Shown piece after piece: positions 29,334-39,518 of a stretch of 64,000 bases of DNA (within the stretch, counting starts at the first letter, position 1; the number at the start of each line of letters is the position of its first letter). The notes under the pieces were generated by a model that saw only the letters and a program-made list of their open reading frames with translations, was not told the DNA's origin and ran no database searches. The stretch is from Amycolatopsis sp. 195334CR (GTDB lineage: Bacteria; Actinomycetota; Actinomycetes; Mycobacteriales; Pseudonocardiaceae): positions 1,984,001-2,048,000 of the forward strand of contig NZ_JAFJMJ010000001.1 of NCBI RefSeq assembly GCF_017309385.1, given 5' to 3'. The position numbers and the translations under genes are program-made.

Positions 29334-30206
29334 CGCGTCCAGCACCGCTGACACCGCCGGGCGGCTGGCCGCGCCCTTGCGCAGCACCACCTCGATGTGC
29401 CGGGCGGCGCGGATCCCGGCCAGTGGCCGCCGCGGCAGGCACTCCCCGGCCGGGCGGCTGATCGCGTACCTGGGCAGGAGCGCCACCCCGTGCCCGGCCG
29501 CCACCAGCGCCTCGATCACCCGGAAGTCGTTGATCCGCTGGAACACCGTGGGCTGCACCCCGGTGCGCACGGTCAGCGAGCGCAGCACGTCGTCCACCGG
29601 GAACCCGACGTCGACGCCGATCCAGCGCTCCCCCGCCAGGTCGGCCAGGTCCACCCGCTCCTCACCGGCGAGCCGGTGCCCCGGCGGCAGCGCCACGTCC
29701 AGCGGTTCACGCAGCAGGTGGACCACGTCCAGCCGATCGGAGTCGAACGGCGGCGCGTGCTCGTCCCGGTGGGTGACCACCACGTCGAAGTCGGCGACCA
29801 GCCCGGGTACCGCCGACGGGATCATGTCGATGTCGCGCACGTCGACCTCGAGCCCGTCGAACTCGGCCACGCGGTGCAGCAGCCCGGGCAGCAACAGCAG
29901 CGCGCCCGACGGGAAGATCGCCAGCCGGACCCGCCCGCGCGGCACGCTGCGGTAGGTGTCCAATTCGGACTCCGCGCGGTCGAGCGCGGCGAGCACCTCG
30001 TCCGCCCGGCCGACCAGCGCCCGGCCCGCGTCGGTGAGCCGGAGCCCGCGACCGGCCGGTTCGGTCAGCGGCAGGCCGACCTCCGCCTGCAACGCCCTGA
30101 GCTGCTGCGAAACCGCCGACGGCGTGCAGTGCAACGCCCGGGCCGCGGCCGTCACGCTGCCGCGGTCGGCGAACTCGCGGAGGGTGCGCAGGCGGCCGAT
30201 GTCCAT
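29238..30206 (-). CDS. LysR-family transcriptional regulator
   Basis: 322 residues: N-terminal winged helix (GSVTAAARALHCTPSAVSQQ) and a periplasmic-binding-like effector domain (LAIFPSGALLLLPGLL ... VVTHRDEH). It lies divergent to an EamA transporter gene, the usual layout for a LysR regulator and its target. A -10-like TAGGCT lies 7 nt before ATG 30206. The final 32 codons overlap the DedA gene on the other strand, so the C-terminus may be a recent read-through extension. Confidence 0.9.
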   Translation of the reverse strand: MDIGRLRTLREFADRGSVTAAARALHCTPSAVSQQLRALQAEVGLPLTEPAGRGLRLTDAGRALVGRADEVLAALDRAESELDTYRSVPRGRVRLAIFPSGALLLLPGLLHRVAEFDGLEVDVRDIDMIPSAVPGLVADFDVVVTHRDEHAPPFDSDRLDVVHLLREPLDVALPPGHRLAGEERVDLADLAGERWIGVDVGFPVDDVLRSLTVRTGVQPTVFQRINDFRVIEALVAAGHGVALLPRYAISRPAGECLPRRPLAGIRAARHIEVVLRKGAASRPAVSAVLDALHAEVAATTLPEPVDQGDQRAQPDRHGERGE

Positions 30207-30228
30207 GCGCGCCAGCCTACGACAATCC

Positions 30229-30243
30229 TGAAGACGCACTTCA
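30229..30243. promoter_or_regulatory. Candidate LysR operator
   Basis: TGAAG-ACGCA-CTTCA is a perfect 5-bp-arm dyad between the divergent LysR and EamA genes and overlaps a TTGAAG -35-like hexamer of the LysR promoter (minus strand, 30239-30244). Autoregulation and control of the transporter are inferred. Confidence 0.5.
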
Positions 30244-30300
30244 AGGTCATTGCAGATATTCTCGCTGGTCCTTCACGATCAGCCACTGCACAGTGGGGGC

Positions 30301-31239
30301 ATGGCCCGCCGAGATCTGTTCACCGCCTTGCTGGTCGCCGTGCTCTGGGGCTGCAACTTCCTCGCCATCCACGCGCTGCTCGGCCACTTCCCGCCGCTGT
30401 TCGCCGGCGCGCTGCGGTTCGCCGTGATCGCCGTGCCGACCGTCCTCTTCGTCCCGTGGCCGAAGGTGAAGCTGCGCCACCTGCTCGGGTACGGCCTCGG
30501 CTTCGGCACCGGCCAGTTCGCCTTCCTGTTCATCGCGATGGACAACGGCATGCCGACCGGGCTGGCGTCGCTGGTGCTCCAGGCGTCGGCGCCGTTCACC
30601 GTGCTGCTCGGCGCGGTGTTCCTGCGCGAGCGGTTCAGCGTCCGCCAGACCGTCGGCATCACCGTCGCGATCGCGGCGATGGTGATGATCGCCGCGCAGC
30701 GCGCGGAGAACGCCGCGCTGCTGCCCGTCCTGCTCACCTTGATGGCCGCGCTGAGCTGGGCGGTCGGCAACCTGAGCACGCGCCGGGCCAAGCCGTCGAA
30801 CGCGCTGCACTTCACGCTGTGGATGTCGGTGGTGCCACCGCTGCCGATGCTGGCGCTGTCGATGGTCGTCGAAGGGCCCGGTGCGGGGTGGCACGCGCTG
30901 ACCACGATCGGCACCACCAGCGGCTGGACCTCGATGGCCGGGCTCGCCTACATCGTGCTGCTCGGCACGATCGCCGGGTCCGGGCTGTGGACCATGCTCA
31001 TGCAGAAGTACCCGGCGGGCCGGGTCGCGCCGTTCTCGCTGCTGGTGCCGGTGGTCGGCATGTCGGCCGCGTTCGTGTTCCTCGGCGAGCGGCCGCACCC
31101 GGTGGAGATCATCTCGGGGGTGGTGCTGGTGGCCGGGGTGCTGCTCGGGTCAACCCAGGGAGGCCAGCGCCGCGCCGACCGGGACCTCACCGGCGAGGAC
31201 GTCGAAGCCCCGGTTCTCCGTGAGCGGCTCGTTCAGTGA
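30301..31239 (+). CDS. EamA/DMT-family exporter
   Basis: About 312 residues with ten membrane segments in two EamA halves (LFTALLVAVLWGCNFLAIHA; MAALSWAVGNLSTRRAK) and the ends VPVVGMSAAFVFLGERPHP. Drug/metabolite transporters of this type export amino acids or other metabolites. ATG 30301 begins the usual MARRD start; an in-frame ATG at 30250 is less likely. The cytoplasmic tail after TM10 overlaps the convergent gene by 90 nt. Confidence 0.88.
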   Translation: MARRDLFTALLVAVLWGCNFLAIHALLGHFPPLFAGALRFAVIAVPTVLFVPWPKVKLRHLLGYGLGFGTGQFAFLFIAMDNGMPTGLASLVLQASAPFTVLLGAVFLRERFSVRQTVGITVAIAAMVMIAAQRAENAALLPVLLTLMAALSWAVGNLSTRRAKPSNALHFTLWMSVVPPLPMLALSMVVEGPGAGWHALTTIGTTSGWTSMAGLAYIVLLGTIAGSGLWTMLMQKYPAGRVAPFSLLVPVVGMSAAFVFLGERPHPVEIISGVVLVAGVLLGSTQGGQRRADRDLTGEDVEAPVLRERLVQ

Positions 31240-31791
31240 CGCCACCAGCACCGCGGCCACGTCCGGCCGCGACACCCGGCCCGGTTCGAGGTGCCCGGCG
31301 ACCTTGACCCGGCCGGTGAACGGGTCGTCGGTGAGCGTGCCCGGGCGGACCACCGTCCAGGTCAGGCTGGACCGGCGCAGGATGCTGTCGGAGACCTGCT
31401 TGGCCAGCAGGAACGAGCGGACCAGCCGGTCGCCCTGGTCCGGGGAGTCGGCGAACTGCGCGGAGAGCTGGATGAACCGCACCGCGCCCGCCTTCTCGGC
31501 GGCGCGGACCGCGGCGATGGCGCCGTCGCGGTCGACCAGGTTCACCGCGGAGGGGTCCGGATCGGCGGCGCCGGCGGTGTTGAACACCACCTCGGACCCG
31601 GCGCAGGCGTCGACCAGCGCGTCCGGGAACGAGGCCAGGTCGGCGATCACCGGCTCGGCACCGAGCGCGGCCGCCTCCTCGCCGCGGCGCTTGCTGCGCA
31701 CGCCCGCGCGCACCGTGTGGCCCTGCCGCAGCAGCAACCGCACCACGTGGATCCCGGTCCGCCCGGACGCCCCCAGCACTGTGATCCGCAT
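31150..31791 (-). CDS. NAD(P)-binding atypical SDR (NmrA/SDR_a5-like)
   Basis: 213 residues with the N-terminal dinucleotide motif VLGASGRTGIHVVRLLLRQG and the atypical-SDR pattern QLSAQFADSP ... WTVVRPGTLTDDP. These proteins act as NAD(P)H sensors or reductases; the function here is unknown. It overlaps the EamA gene tail to tail. Confidence 0.88.
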   Translation of the reverse strand: MRITVLGASGRTGIHVVRLLLRQGHTVRAGVRSKRRGEEAAALGAEPVIADLASFPDALVDACAGSEVVFNTAGAADPDPSAVNLVDRDGAIAAVRAAEKAGAVRFIQLSAQFADSPDQGDRLVRSFLLAKQVSDSILRRSSLTWTVVRPGTLTDDPFTGRVKVAGHLEPGRVSRPDVAAVLVASLNEPLTENRGFDVLAGEVPVGAALASLG

Positions 31792-31811
31792 AACAGCGAT
31801 GTTGCCATGAA

Positions 31812-31846
31812 AACGGCCCCACCGGCGGGAAGCCGGTGGGGCCGTT
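31812..31846 (-). terminator. Rho-independent terminator of peptide ABC operon
   Basis: Perfect 15-bp arms 31812-31826 and 31832-31846, followed on the minus strand by TTTT. It lies 34 nt past the last importer gene. Confidence 0.85.
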
Positions 31847-31879
31847 ATCAGCCGTTATCAGCTGCTTGTGCGGACCGGA

Positions 31880-32997
31880 CTAGACGTCCATCGCCTCGAC
31901 GACCGAGGCCACGTGCGGGACGTCGGGGTTCACGCCGGAGTCGACCTCGACCAGTTCCGCGGACACCGCGTGCGGCTGGATGCGGCCGTCGCGGATGTCT
32001 TCGGCCCAGTGGCAGGCGACCCGGTGCCCGGTGGCCGCGCCGTCGAGCACGCGCAGCTGCGGGCGCTCGGTGTCGCACAGCGTCTCCTGCTTCCACGGGC
32101 ACCGCGTGTGGAAGCGGCAGCCGGTCGGCGGGTTGGCCGGCGAGGGCAGGTCACCGGCGAGCAGGATCTGCTCGCGGCTGTCCTCCACCACCGGGTCCGG
32201 CACCGGGATCGCCGACAGCAACGCGCGGGTGTACGGGTGCAGCGGCTCCTCGTACAACGCGTCCGAGTCGGCCTCCTCCACCAGCGAGCCCAGGTACATC
32301 ACGCCGATCCGGTCGGAGATGTGCCGCACCACGGCCAGGTCGTGCGCGATCACCAGGTAGGTCAGCCCGAGCGAGTCCTGCAGCTCCTCCATCAGGTTGA
32401 CCACCTGCGCCTGCACCGACACGTCCAGCGCGGACACCGGCTCGTCGGCCACGATCAGGTCCGGCTCCACCGCCAGCGCCCGCGCGATGCCGATGCGCTG
32501 GCGCTGACCACCGGAGAACTCGTGCGGGTACTTCCGCAGCGAACTCTCCGGCAGGCCGACCGCGGCGAGCAGTTCGCGCAACCGCGCCGCGGTCTGCTCC
32601 TTGCCCTTGTCCAGCCCGTGCGCGCGCATGCCCTCGACCAGGATCGACTCCACCGACTGGCGGGGGTCGAGGCTGGACAGCGGATCCTGGAAGATCATCT
32701 GCATCCGCCGGCGCATCTTGCGCAGGTTCTCGCCCTTGAGCTGGGCCACGTCGGTGCCGTCGAAGACCACCGAGCCGTCGGTCGGCTCGGTCAGCCGCAG
32801 CAGCGCCCGCCCGAGGGTGGACTTGCCGCAGCCGGACTCGCCGACCAGGCCGTAGGTCTCACCGCGGTTGATGGACAGGTCCACCCCGTCCACCGCGTAG
32901 ACGTAACCGACCGTCTTGTCGATCACCACGCCGCGCTTGATCGGGAAGTGGACCTTCAGGCCCTCGACGCTGACCAGCACCTCGTTGTTCGCCTCGG

Positions 32998-33001
<4 letters not shown>
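31880..33001 (-). CDS. Peptide ABC importer ATPase (DppF/OppF type)
   Basis: 373 residues: Walker [13 protein letters not shown], signature [16 protein letters not shown], Walker [13 protein letters not shown], and the C-terminal oligopeptide/dipeptide domain with cysteines ([17 protein letters not shown]) that often bind Fe-S in this family. It energises import with the partner ATPase. ATG 33001 overlaps the stop of the upstream ATPase gene (ATGA). Confidence 0.94.
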
Positions 33002-33999
<998 letters not shown>

Positions 34000-34005
34000 G
34001 TCATC

Positions 34006-34935
34006 TCACCGCCTGTTCTTCGGGTCGAGTGCCTCGCGCATGGACTCCCCGAGCAGGGTGAAGCCCAGCGCCACGATGATGATCGCGATGGCCGGGTAGA
34101 AGGCCAGTTCCGGGCGGATGTCCAGGAACTGCCTGGCCGCCTTGCCCAGCATCAGGCCCCATTCCGCGCGGGTCGGGTCGGGGTCGCCGAGGCCGAGGAA
34201 GGACAGCGCGGCCGCCTCGATGATCGAGGTGGCCAGGGTCAGCGTGGCCTGCACGATGACCGGGCCCAGCGAGTTCGGCAGCATGTGCCGCAGCACGATG
34301 GTGTGCCGCTTGACCCCGAGCGAGGTCGCCGCCAGCACGTGGTCGCTGGAGCGCTGCGCGAGCATGGTGCCGCGCAGGAGCCTGGCGAAGATCGGCACGC
34401 TCACCATGGCGACCGCGATGATCACCGTCCACTGGCTCGGCTTCGCCGCCAGCGCGGCGATCGAGATGGCCAGCAGCAGGCTCGGGATGGACAGCATGAC
34501 GTCGACCAGGCGCATCAGCACGGTGTCCACCCAGCCGCCGAACGCGCCCGCGATGCCACCGATGATCATGCCGATGACCAGGCCGATCAGCGTGGCCATC
34601 ACGCCGACCAGCAGGGTCTGCTGCGCGCCGACGAGCATGCGGGAGAGCAGGTCGCGGCCGAAGTCGTCGACGCCGAGCGGGAAGCCGGCCTGCGGGCCGG
34701 GGATGATGCCCTGGCCCAGTGCCACCTCGCCCTGGAGGTAGCGCTCGTACGGGTCCTTCGGCGCGATGAACGGCGCGAGGATCGCCAGCAGCACGAACAG
34801 CCCGGTGATCACCGCGCCGGTGATCGCCACCGGGCTGCGGGCCATCCGGCGGAAGGCCTGCTGCGCCAGGCTGTGCCCGGCGCTGGCGGCGAGGTCGTCG
34901 ACCTTGTCCTTCTTGCGGGACAACATGTTGGTCAT
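34006..34935 (-). CDS. Peptide ABC importer permease (DppC type)
   Basis: 309 residues, six membrane segments, with an N-terminal OppC-type extension (AFRRMARSPVAITGAVITG) and the EAA coupling loop EAAALSFLGLGDPDP. It forms the membrane channel with the DppB-type permease, whose stop overlaps its ATG. Confidence 0.94.
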   Translation of the reverse strand: MTNMLSRKKDKVDDLAASAGHSLAQQAFRRMARSPVAITGAVITGLFVLLAILAPFIAPKDPYERYLQGEVALGQGIIPGPQAGFPLGVDDFGRDLLSRMLVGAQQTLLVGVMATLIGLVIGMIIGGIAGAFGGWVDTVLMRLVDVMLSIPSLLLAISIAALAAKPSQWTVIIAVAMVSVPIFARLLRGTMLAQRSSDHVLAATSLGVKRHTIVLRHMLPNSLGPVIVQATLTLATSIIEAAALSFLGLGDPDPTRAEWGLMLGKAARQFLDIRPELAFYPAIAIIIVALGFTLLGESMREALDPKNRR

Positions 34936-35936
34936 CGCACACGCACCCTCGGGTCGATGATGCCGTAGGAGATGTCGACCAGCATGTTCACCAGCACGTA
35001 GACCACCGCGCCGAGCAGGATCAGCGCCTGCAGCCGCGGGTAGTCACGCCGTTCGATGCCCTCGGCCAGCAGCGAGCCGATGCCGTTGAGGTTGAACACC
35101 CGCTCGGTCAGCACGGCCCCGCCGAGCAGCAGCCCGGTCTGCAGGCCGATCGTGGTGGCCACCGGGAGCAGCGCGTTGCGCAGCACGTGGCGCCGGCGGA
35201 TGGTCGGCGCGCCGAGGCCCTTGGACTGCGCGGTGCGGATGAAGTCCTCGTTCATCACGTCGAGCACCGAGGCGCGGGTGATCCGGACGATCACCGCGAG
35301 CGGGATGGTGGCCAGCGCCGCCGCGGGCAGCACCAGGTGCACGATGGCGTCCCAGGAGGCGTCCCATTCCTGGGTGAGGATGCCGTCGAGCACGGCGAAG
35401 CCGGTGACGTTGGTGGCCCCGATCAGGGTGTCCTGGCGGCCGCCGACCGGGAACAGGCCCAGCTGCTCGGCGAAGATGAACTGCAGCAGGTAACCGAGGA
35501 AGAACACCGGCACGGCGACCCCGACCAGGGTGGCCATGATGGTGGTGTTGTCCAGGAAGCCGCCGCGGAACCGGGCGGCGACGTACCCGAGCGGGATGCC
35601 GAGCCCGACCGCGAGCAGCAGCGCGGCGATGGACAGTTCGAGCGTGGCGGGAAGGGCGAAGCCGATCTCGGAGAGCACCGGCTGGGTGGAGATCAGCGAG
35701 TTGCCGAAGTCGCCGGTGAGCACACGGCCGAGGAACTTGAAGTACTGGACGAAGATCGGCTGGTCGAGGCCGAGGATCTGGTTCAGCTCGGCGATCTTTT
35801 CGGGGGTGGCCTTGTCGCCGAGCAGCGCACCCGCTGGTCCGCCGGGCAAAGCGCGGAGCCAGGCGAAAACCAGGATGGACAGGATCAGGAGCGTCGGAAT
35901 CGCTTGTAGCAACCGACGCACGATGAATCGGAGCAT
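34932..35936 (-). CDS. Peptide ABC importer permease (DppB type)
   Basis: 334 residues. The first membrane helix FIVRRLLQAIPTLLILSILV and the DppB loop LRALPGGPAGALLGDKATPE are clear, as is the cytoplasmic coupling segment ending TERVFNLNGIGSLLAEG. First permease gene after the binding-protein gene. Confidence 0.94.
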   Translation of the reverse strand: MLRFIVRRLLQAIPTLLILSILVFAWLRALPGGPAGALLGDKATPEKIAELNQILGLDQPIFVQYFKFLGRVLTGDFGNSLISTQPVLSEIGFALPATLELSIAALLLAVGLGIPLGYVAARFRGGFLDNTTIMATLVGVAVPVFFLGYLLQFIFAEQLGLFPVGGRQDTLIGATNVTGFAVLDGILTQEWDASWDAIVHLVLPAAALATIPLAVIVRITRASVLDVMNEDFIRTAQSKGLGAPTIRRRHVLRNALLPVATTIGLQTGLLLGGAVLTERVFNLNGIGSLLAEGIERRDYPRLQALILLGAVVYVLVNMLVDISYGIIDPRVRVR

Positions 35937-35979
35937 GGGAAACGGTCTCTCTTAATAGCCCAGAGTGGTGGCGGGCCAA

Positions 35980-36011
35980 GGGGCGGGACGCAGTGTCGCG
36001 CGTCCCGCCCC
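35980..36011 (-). terminator. Intra-operon hairpin between binding protein and permease genes
   Basis: Perfect 11-bp arms 35980-35990 and 36001-36011 with a 10-nt loop. Hairpins here commonly protect the binding-protein mRNA and reduce read-through into permease genes. Confidence 0.65.
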
Positions 36012-36038
36012 TGGTCGGCTAGCTGTGATCGGCCCGGG

Positions 36039-37703
36039 CTATCCGAGGCTCACGGTGTTGAAGCGCTCGTCGGTGAGCGGGCTGGGCACCATGCCCTGCA
36101 CCTTCGGCCCGACGACCAGCGCCGGGGTCGGGTACGCGATCGGGACCGCGGGCAGGTACTCCATGATCTGCTTGTTCACGCCCTGGTAGGCCTGGGCGTG
36201 CGGGCCCTCGCCCTGGGTCCCGTCGGCGGCCGACAGGGCCTGGAACAGCTGGTCGTTCTTGAAGCCGAACTCCGGCTTCTCGCGACCGAAGAACGTGCCG
36301 ACGAAGTTGCCGGCGTCGTTGTAGTCACCGGTCCAGCCCAGCAGGTGCAGGTCGTGCTTGCCGAGCTTCTGGACGTCGTCCTTGTAACCGCCGTTCCACG
36401 GCTTGGCGATCGGCTCGATGTTGATGCCGATGGCCTTGAGGTCCTCGGAGATCGCGGTGAAGGTGTCCGCCGGGTTCGGCATGTAGGGCCGGGTGACCTC
36501 GGTCGGGTAGTAGAACTTCAGCGACAGGCCCTCGGCGCCGGCTTCCTTGAGCAGCTGCTTGGCCTTCTCCGGGTCGTACGGGTACTTCGGCACGTCCTCG
36601 GTGTACCCGGCGATCGCCTTGGGCACGAACTCGGTGGCCACCTCGGAACCCTCGGCGAGCTTGCTCTTCACGAACTGCTCGCGGTTGATGCCGTGGGCCA
36701 GCGCCTGGCGCACCTTGACGTCGGCCAGCTTCGGGTTGCCCGCCTGGTTGATGCCCAGGTAGAGCACGTTGAACGAGGGGCGGATCAGCACGTTCTGACC
36801 CTCGTTGCGCAGCAGCTGGTAGTCGGCCGGGGCCGGGTAGTCGAAGCCCTGGATGTCGCCGGTCTTCAGCGCCTGCTTGCGACCGTTCTCGTCCTTGATC
36901 ACCTTGAAGATGAGCTTGTCGAGCTTGGCCTTTTCCCAGTGGGCGTCGTTGCGGACCAGGGTGATCTCGCCCTTGCCCTGGTCGTAGCCCTCGAACTTGA
37001 ACGGACCGGTGCCGGTCGGGTGCAGGTTCGCGTAGTCGCTGTAGGAGAAGGAGTCGCCGGTCTGGGTGACCTGGTCGGCGTTGTACTTCTTCAGCGCCTC
37101 GGGGCTGGAGATGGACAGCGACGGCAGGGTGAACGCGGCCGGGAACGCACCCTTGGCCTTGTTCAGGTTGAGCACCGCGGTCGAGTCGTCCTTGGCTTCG
37201 CAGTTCTTGTAGACCGGGTCACCGGCCGCGTCGCCCTCGTTGGCCGCGAAGCCCTCGAAGACGTCGCCGTAGTAGATCATCTGGCTCTGGGCCGCCTGGC
37301 CCTTCATGTTGAACCAGCGGTCGAAGTTGAAGCAGACGGCGGCGGCGTTGAACGGGGTGCCGTCGTGGAAGGTGACGCCCTTGCGCAGGGTGAACGTCCA
37401 GGTCTTGCCCTCGTTGCTCGACTCCCACTTCTCGGCGAGCGAGCCGACCACCTCGGCGGTGCCGGGCTTGTTCATCAGCAGCGTGTCGTACATCTGCCGA
37501 GTGATGCGGAAGGTCTCACCCTCGTCGTTGAAGATGGGATCGAACATCTTCGGGTTGCCGGCGGCTCCGAAGATGAACGTGCCCGCGTTGTCAGCCCCGG
37601 CGTCACGCTGGGATTCGGCACAGGCGGTCACAGAGAGCGCGAGCGCACCGGATAGCCCGATCAGGGCGATACGGCGCGTTCGAGCGCCTCGCGATTGGAG
37701 CAT
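36039..37703 (-). CDS. Peptide ABC importer substrate-binding lipoprotein
   Basis: 554 residues, family 5 extracellular solute-binding protein. A lipoprotein signal (LSGALALSVTAC) leads to Cys28; the mature chain has the SBP_bac_5 pattern TWTFTLRKGVTFHDGTPFNA and the late QAGNPKLADVKVRQALAHGI segment. It captures peptides, or other substrates of the family such as nickel complexes or sugars, outside the cell and delivers them to the permeases. AAGGGGTG precedes ATG 37703. Confidence 0.94.
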   Translation of the reverse strand: MLQSRGARTRRIALIGLSGALALSVTACAESQRDAGADNAGTFIFGAAGNPKMFDPIFNDEGETFRITRQMYDTLLMNKPGTAEVVGSLAEKWESSNEGKTWTFTLRKGVTFHDGTPFNAAAVCFNFDRWFNMKGQAAQSQMIYYGDVFEGFAANEGDAAGDPVYKNCEAKDDSTAVLNLNKAKGAFPAAFTLPSLSISSPEALKKYNADQVTQTGDSFSYSDYANLHPTGTGPFKFEGYDQGKGEITLVRNDAHWEKAKLDKLIFKVIKDENGRKQALKTGDIQGFDYPAPADYQLLRNEGQNVLIRPSFNVLYLGINQAGNPKLADVKVRQALAHGINREQFVKSKLAEGSEVATEFVPKAIAGYTEDVPKYPYDPEKAKQLLKEAGAEGLSLKFYYPTEVTRPYMPNPADTFTAISEDLKAIGINIEPIAKPWNGGYKDDVQKLGKHDLHLLGWTGDYNDAGNFVGTFFGREKPEFGFKNDQLFQALSAADGTQGEGPHAQAYQGVNKQIMEYLPAVPIAYPTPALVVGPKVQGMVPSPLTDERFNTVSLG

Positions 37704-37735
37704 GTTGGCACCCCTTGGACATGTTCAGATCGAGA

Positions 37736-37762
37736 CCGCCCGGATATCGGACAACCGGGCGG
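37736..37762 (-). promoter_or_regulatory. Leader dyad and putative promoter of the peptide importer
   Basis: CCGCCCGG (37736-37743) and CCGGGCGG (37755-37762) can form an 8-bp hairpin in the 5' leader. A -10-like TAGTGT on the minus strand lies at 37782-37787. Confidence 0.4.
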
Positions 37763-37863
37763 CACATTGGTGTGGTGGCCGACACTAGTCGGTTATCGGG
37801 CGCTCACTTAAGCACGCGAGGTTACGATCGCGCTACGTGAGTGACGCAGTCGGCGCAATGCGC

Positions 37864-38466
37864 TCACGAATGGTGACTGTGGGTGGCGAATTTCGGCCCC
37901 ACTGGTACAAACGGACGCACCGCGTTGGACTCGATGCGCACGGTTGCGGCATCCGGGGTGCGGTCGGCGGCAAACCAGCCGAGTTCGAAGTCCTGCCAAT
38001 CGGAAAGGTGCTTTCGCTCCCTTTCCCCGTCGCGCGAAACGGCGCGTTCCAGCCGCGTGGCCTGGTCCAGACCATCGAGCCAGGCCAGGCACGTTAGGTG
38101 AGCGCGCACCGAGGCGCGCCCGGCGGAAACCCCCTCGAGCACCAGCACCTCGGGCACACGCACAGTGATCAACCCACCCGGCACGGGGGTGCCGGAGGCC
38201 CAGTCCATCCGGCGGTAGGAGCCGCCGAGGCCGCGCGCGAACGGGCGGAGCACGCCGTCGCGAAGGCGCGGCCACCAGGAAACCGGGTCGTCCCAGGTGG
38301 CGAATTCGTCGGTGCCGATGCCGAGCGCGTCGACCCCGCGCTCGGCGAACTCGGCGAGCACGTTCTCGGCGAGCGTGGTCTTGCCCGCGCCGGACGGCCC
38401 GTCGATGGCGGCCAGCCGGACCCCACCGAGCGCGGGCCGGCCCGCGAGCACCCGCTCGACGATCAC
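37864..38466 (-). CDS. P-loop kinase, uridine kinase-like
   Basis: 200 residues with Walker A GPSGAGKT (23-30), a DEFATWDDP segment after strand 2 and a lid-like region [20 protein letters not shown]. The pattern is that of the uridine kinase/phosphoribulokinase-like proteins common in actinobacteria; the true substrate is unknown. Its ATG overlaps the recR stop by four bases, so the two are co-translated. Confidence 0.8.
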   Translation of the reverse strand: MIVERVLAGRPALGGVRLAAIDGPSGAGKTTLAENVLAEFAERGVDALGIGTDEFATWDDPVSWWPRLRDGVLRPFARGLGGSYRRMDWASGTPVPGGLITVRVPEVLVLEGVSAGRASVRAHLTCLAWLDGLDQATRLERAVSRDGERERKHLSDWQDFELGWFAADRTPDAATVRIESNAVRPFVPVGPKFATHSHHS

Positions 38467-39059
38467 AGGGCGCGGCGTCCCGAAAGCGCCCGGCCCAGGG
38501 TCAGTTCGTCGGCGAACTCCAGGTCACCGCCCATCGGCAGGCCCGAAGCCAGCCGGGTGACGGTCAGCCCGGGGAAGTCGCGGAGCATGCGGACCAGGTA
38601 GGTCGCGGTGGCCTCGCCCTCGGTGTTCGGGTCGGTGGCGATGATGACCTCCTTGACCTCCTCGCCGCCGATGCGGGCCAGCAGCTCACGCATGCGCAGC
38701 TGCTCCGGGCCGATGCCGGACAACGGGTCGAGCGAGCCGCCGAGTACGTGGTAGCGGCCCTTGAACTCGCGGGTGCGTTCCACCGCGAGCACGTCCTTGG
38801 GTTCCTCGACCACGCAGATCAGCGAGAGGTCGCGGCGGGTGTCCCGGCAGATGCGGCAGTTCGCCTGCTCGGAGACGTTGCCGCAGATCTCGCAGAACTG
38901 CACGCCCTCCTTGACCTTGCCCAGCACCTCCTGCAACCGGCCGATGTCCACCGGATCGGCGCCGAGCAGGTGGAAGGCGATGCGCTGGGCGCTCTTCGGG
39001 CCGACCCCGGGCAGCCGCCCGAGCTCGTCGATGAGGTCCTGGACTACCCCTTCGTACAA
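38463..39059 (-). CDS. recR: Recombination protein RecR
   Basis: 198 residues: helix-hairpin-helix start ([20 protein letters not shown]), a four-Cys zinc finger (CEICGN ... CRICRD) and a TOPRIM domain ([31 protein letters not shown]). It works with RecO/RecF to load RecA at gaps. Its place after ybaB matches many bacteria. Confidence 0.97.
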   Translation of the reverse strand: MYEGVVQDLIDELGRLPGVGPKSAQRIAFHLLGADPVDIGRLQEVLGKVKEGVQFCEICGNVSEQANCRICRDTRRDLSLICVVEEPKDVLAVERTREFKGRYHVLGGSLDPLSGIGPEQLRMRELLARIGGEEVKEVIIATDPNTEGEATATYLVRMLRDFPGLTVTRLASGLPMGGDLEFADELTLGRALSGRRAL

Positions 39060-39071
39060 AGGTCGCTGCCT

Positions 39072-39440
39072 CTACTGACCGGGCAGACCCGGCAGGCCGA
39101 GGCCGCCCAGGTCCGGCATGCCGCCGCCGAGGCCGCCGGCCAGCGGGCCGAGCTTCTCCTCGGTGAGCTTCTGCGCGTTGGCCGTGGCGTCGCGGACCGC
39201 GGCCACCACCAGGTCGGCCAGGGTCTCGGTGTCCTCGGGGTCGACCACCTTGGGGTCGATGGTCAGGCTCTTCAGCTCCAGGCCGCCGCTGACCACCGCG
39301 GTCACCAGTCCACCGCCCGCGGTGCCGGTGACCTCGGCCTTCGCCAGTTCGTCCTGCGCGCTGACCAGCTGCTCCTGCATCTTCTGCGCCTGCTGCAGGA
39401 TCTGCTGCATGTCGAAGCCGCCGCCGCCGGGTTGCACCAT
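39072..39440 (-). CDS. ybaB: YbaB/EbfC-family nucleoid-associated protein
   Basis: About 122 residues, with the coiled-coil start [20 protein letters not shown] and the beta region [18 protein letters not shown]; a Gly/Leu/Pro-rich tail ([20 protein letters not shown]) follows. It binds DNA as a dimer. I prefer ATG 39440 (MVQPGG) to GTG 39455 because it matches the usual start in actinobacteria. It lies 12 nt before recR. Confidence 0.92.
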   Translation of the reverse strand: MVQPGGGGFDMQQILQQAQKMQEQLVSAQDELAKAEVTGTAGGGLVTAVVSGGLELKSLTIDPKVVDPEDTETLADLVVAAVRDATANAQKLTEEKLGPLAGGLGGGMPDLGGLGLPGLPGQ

Positions 39441-39518
39441 GTCGATTCCGATCACTAGCTCGGGTGAGTACGCCTACCTCCAGCCTAGCCGGGGCCGCCG
39501 GTGTGACACGGTGTCGGT

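Noticed and set aside
36198..37655. Plus-strand frame of 485 codons opposite the binding-protein gene
   Set aside because: The minus strand encodes a textbook family 5 lipoprotein; the plus frame has no recognisable features.
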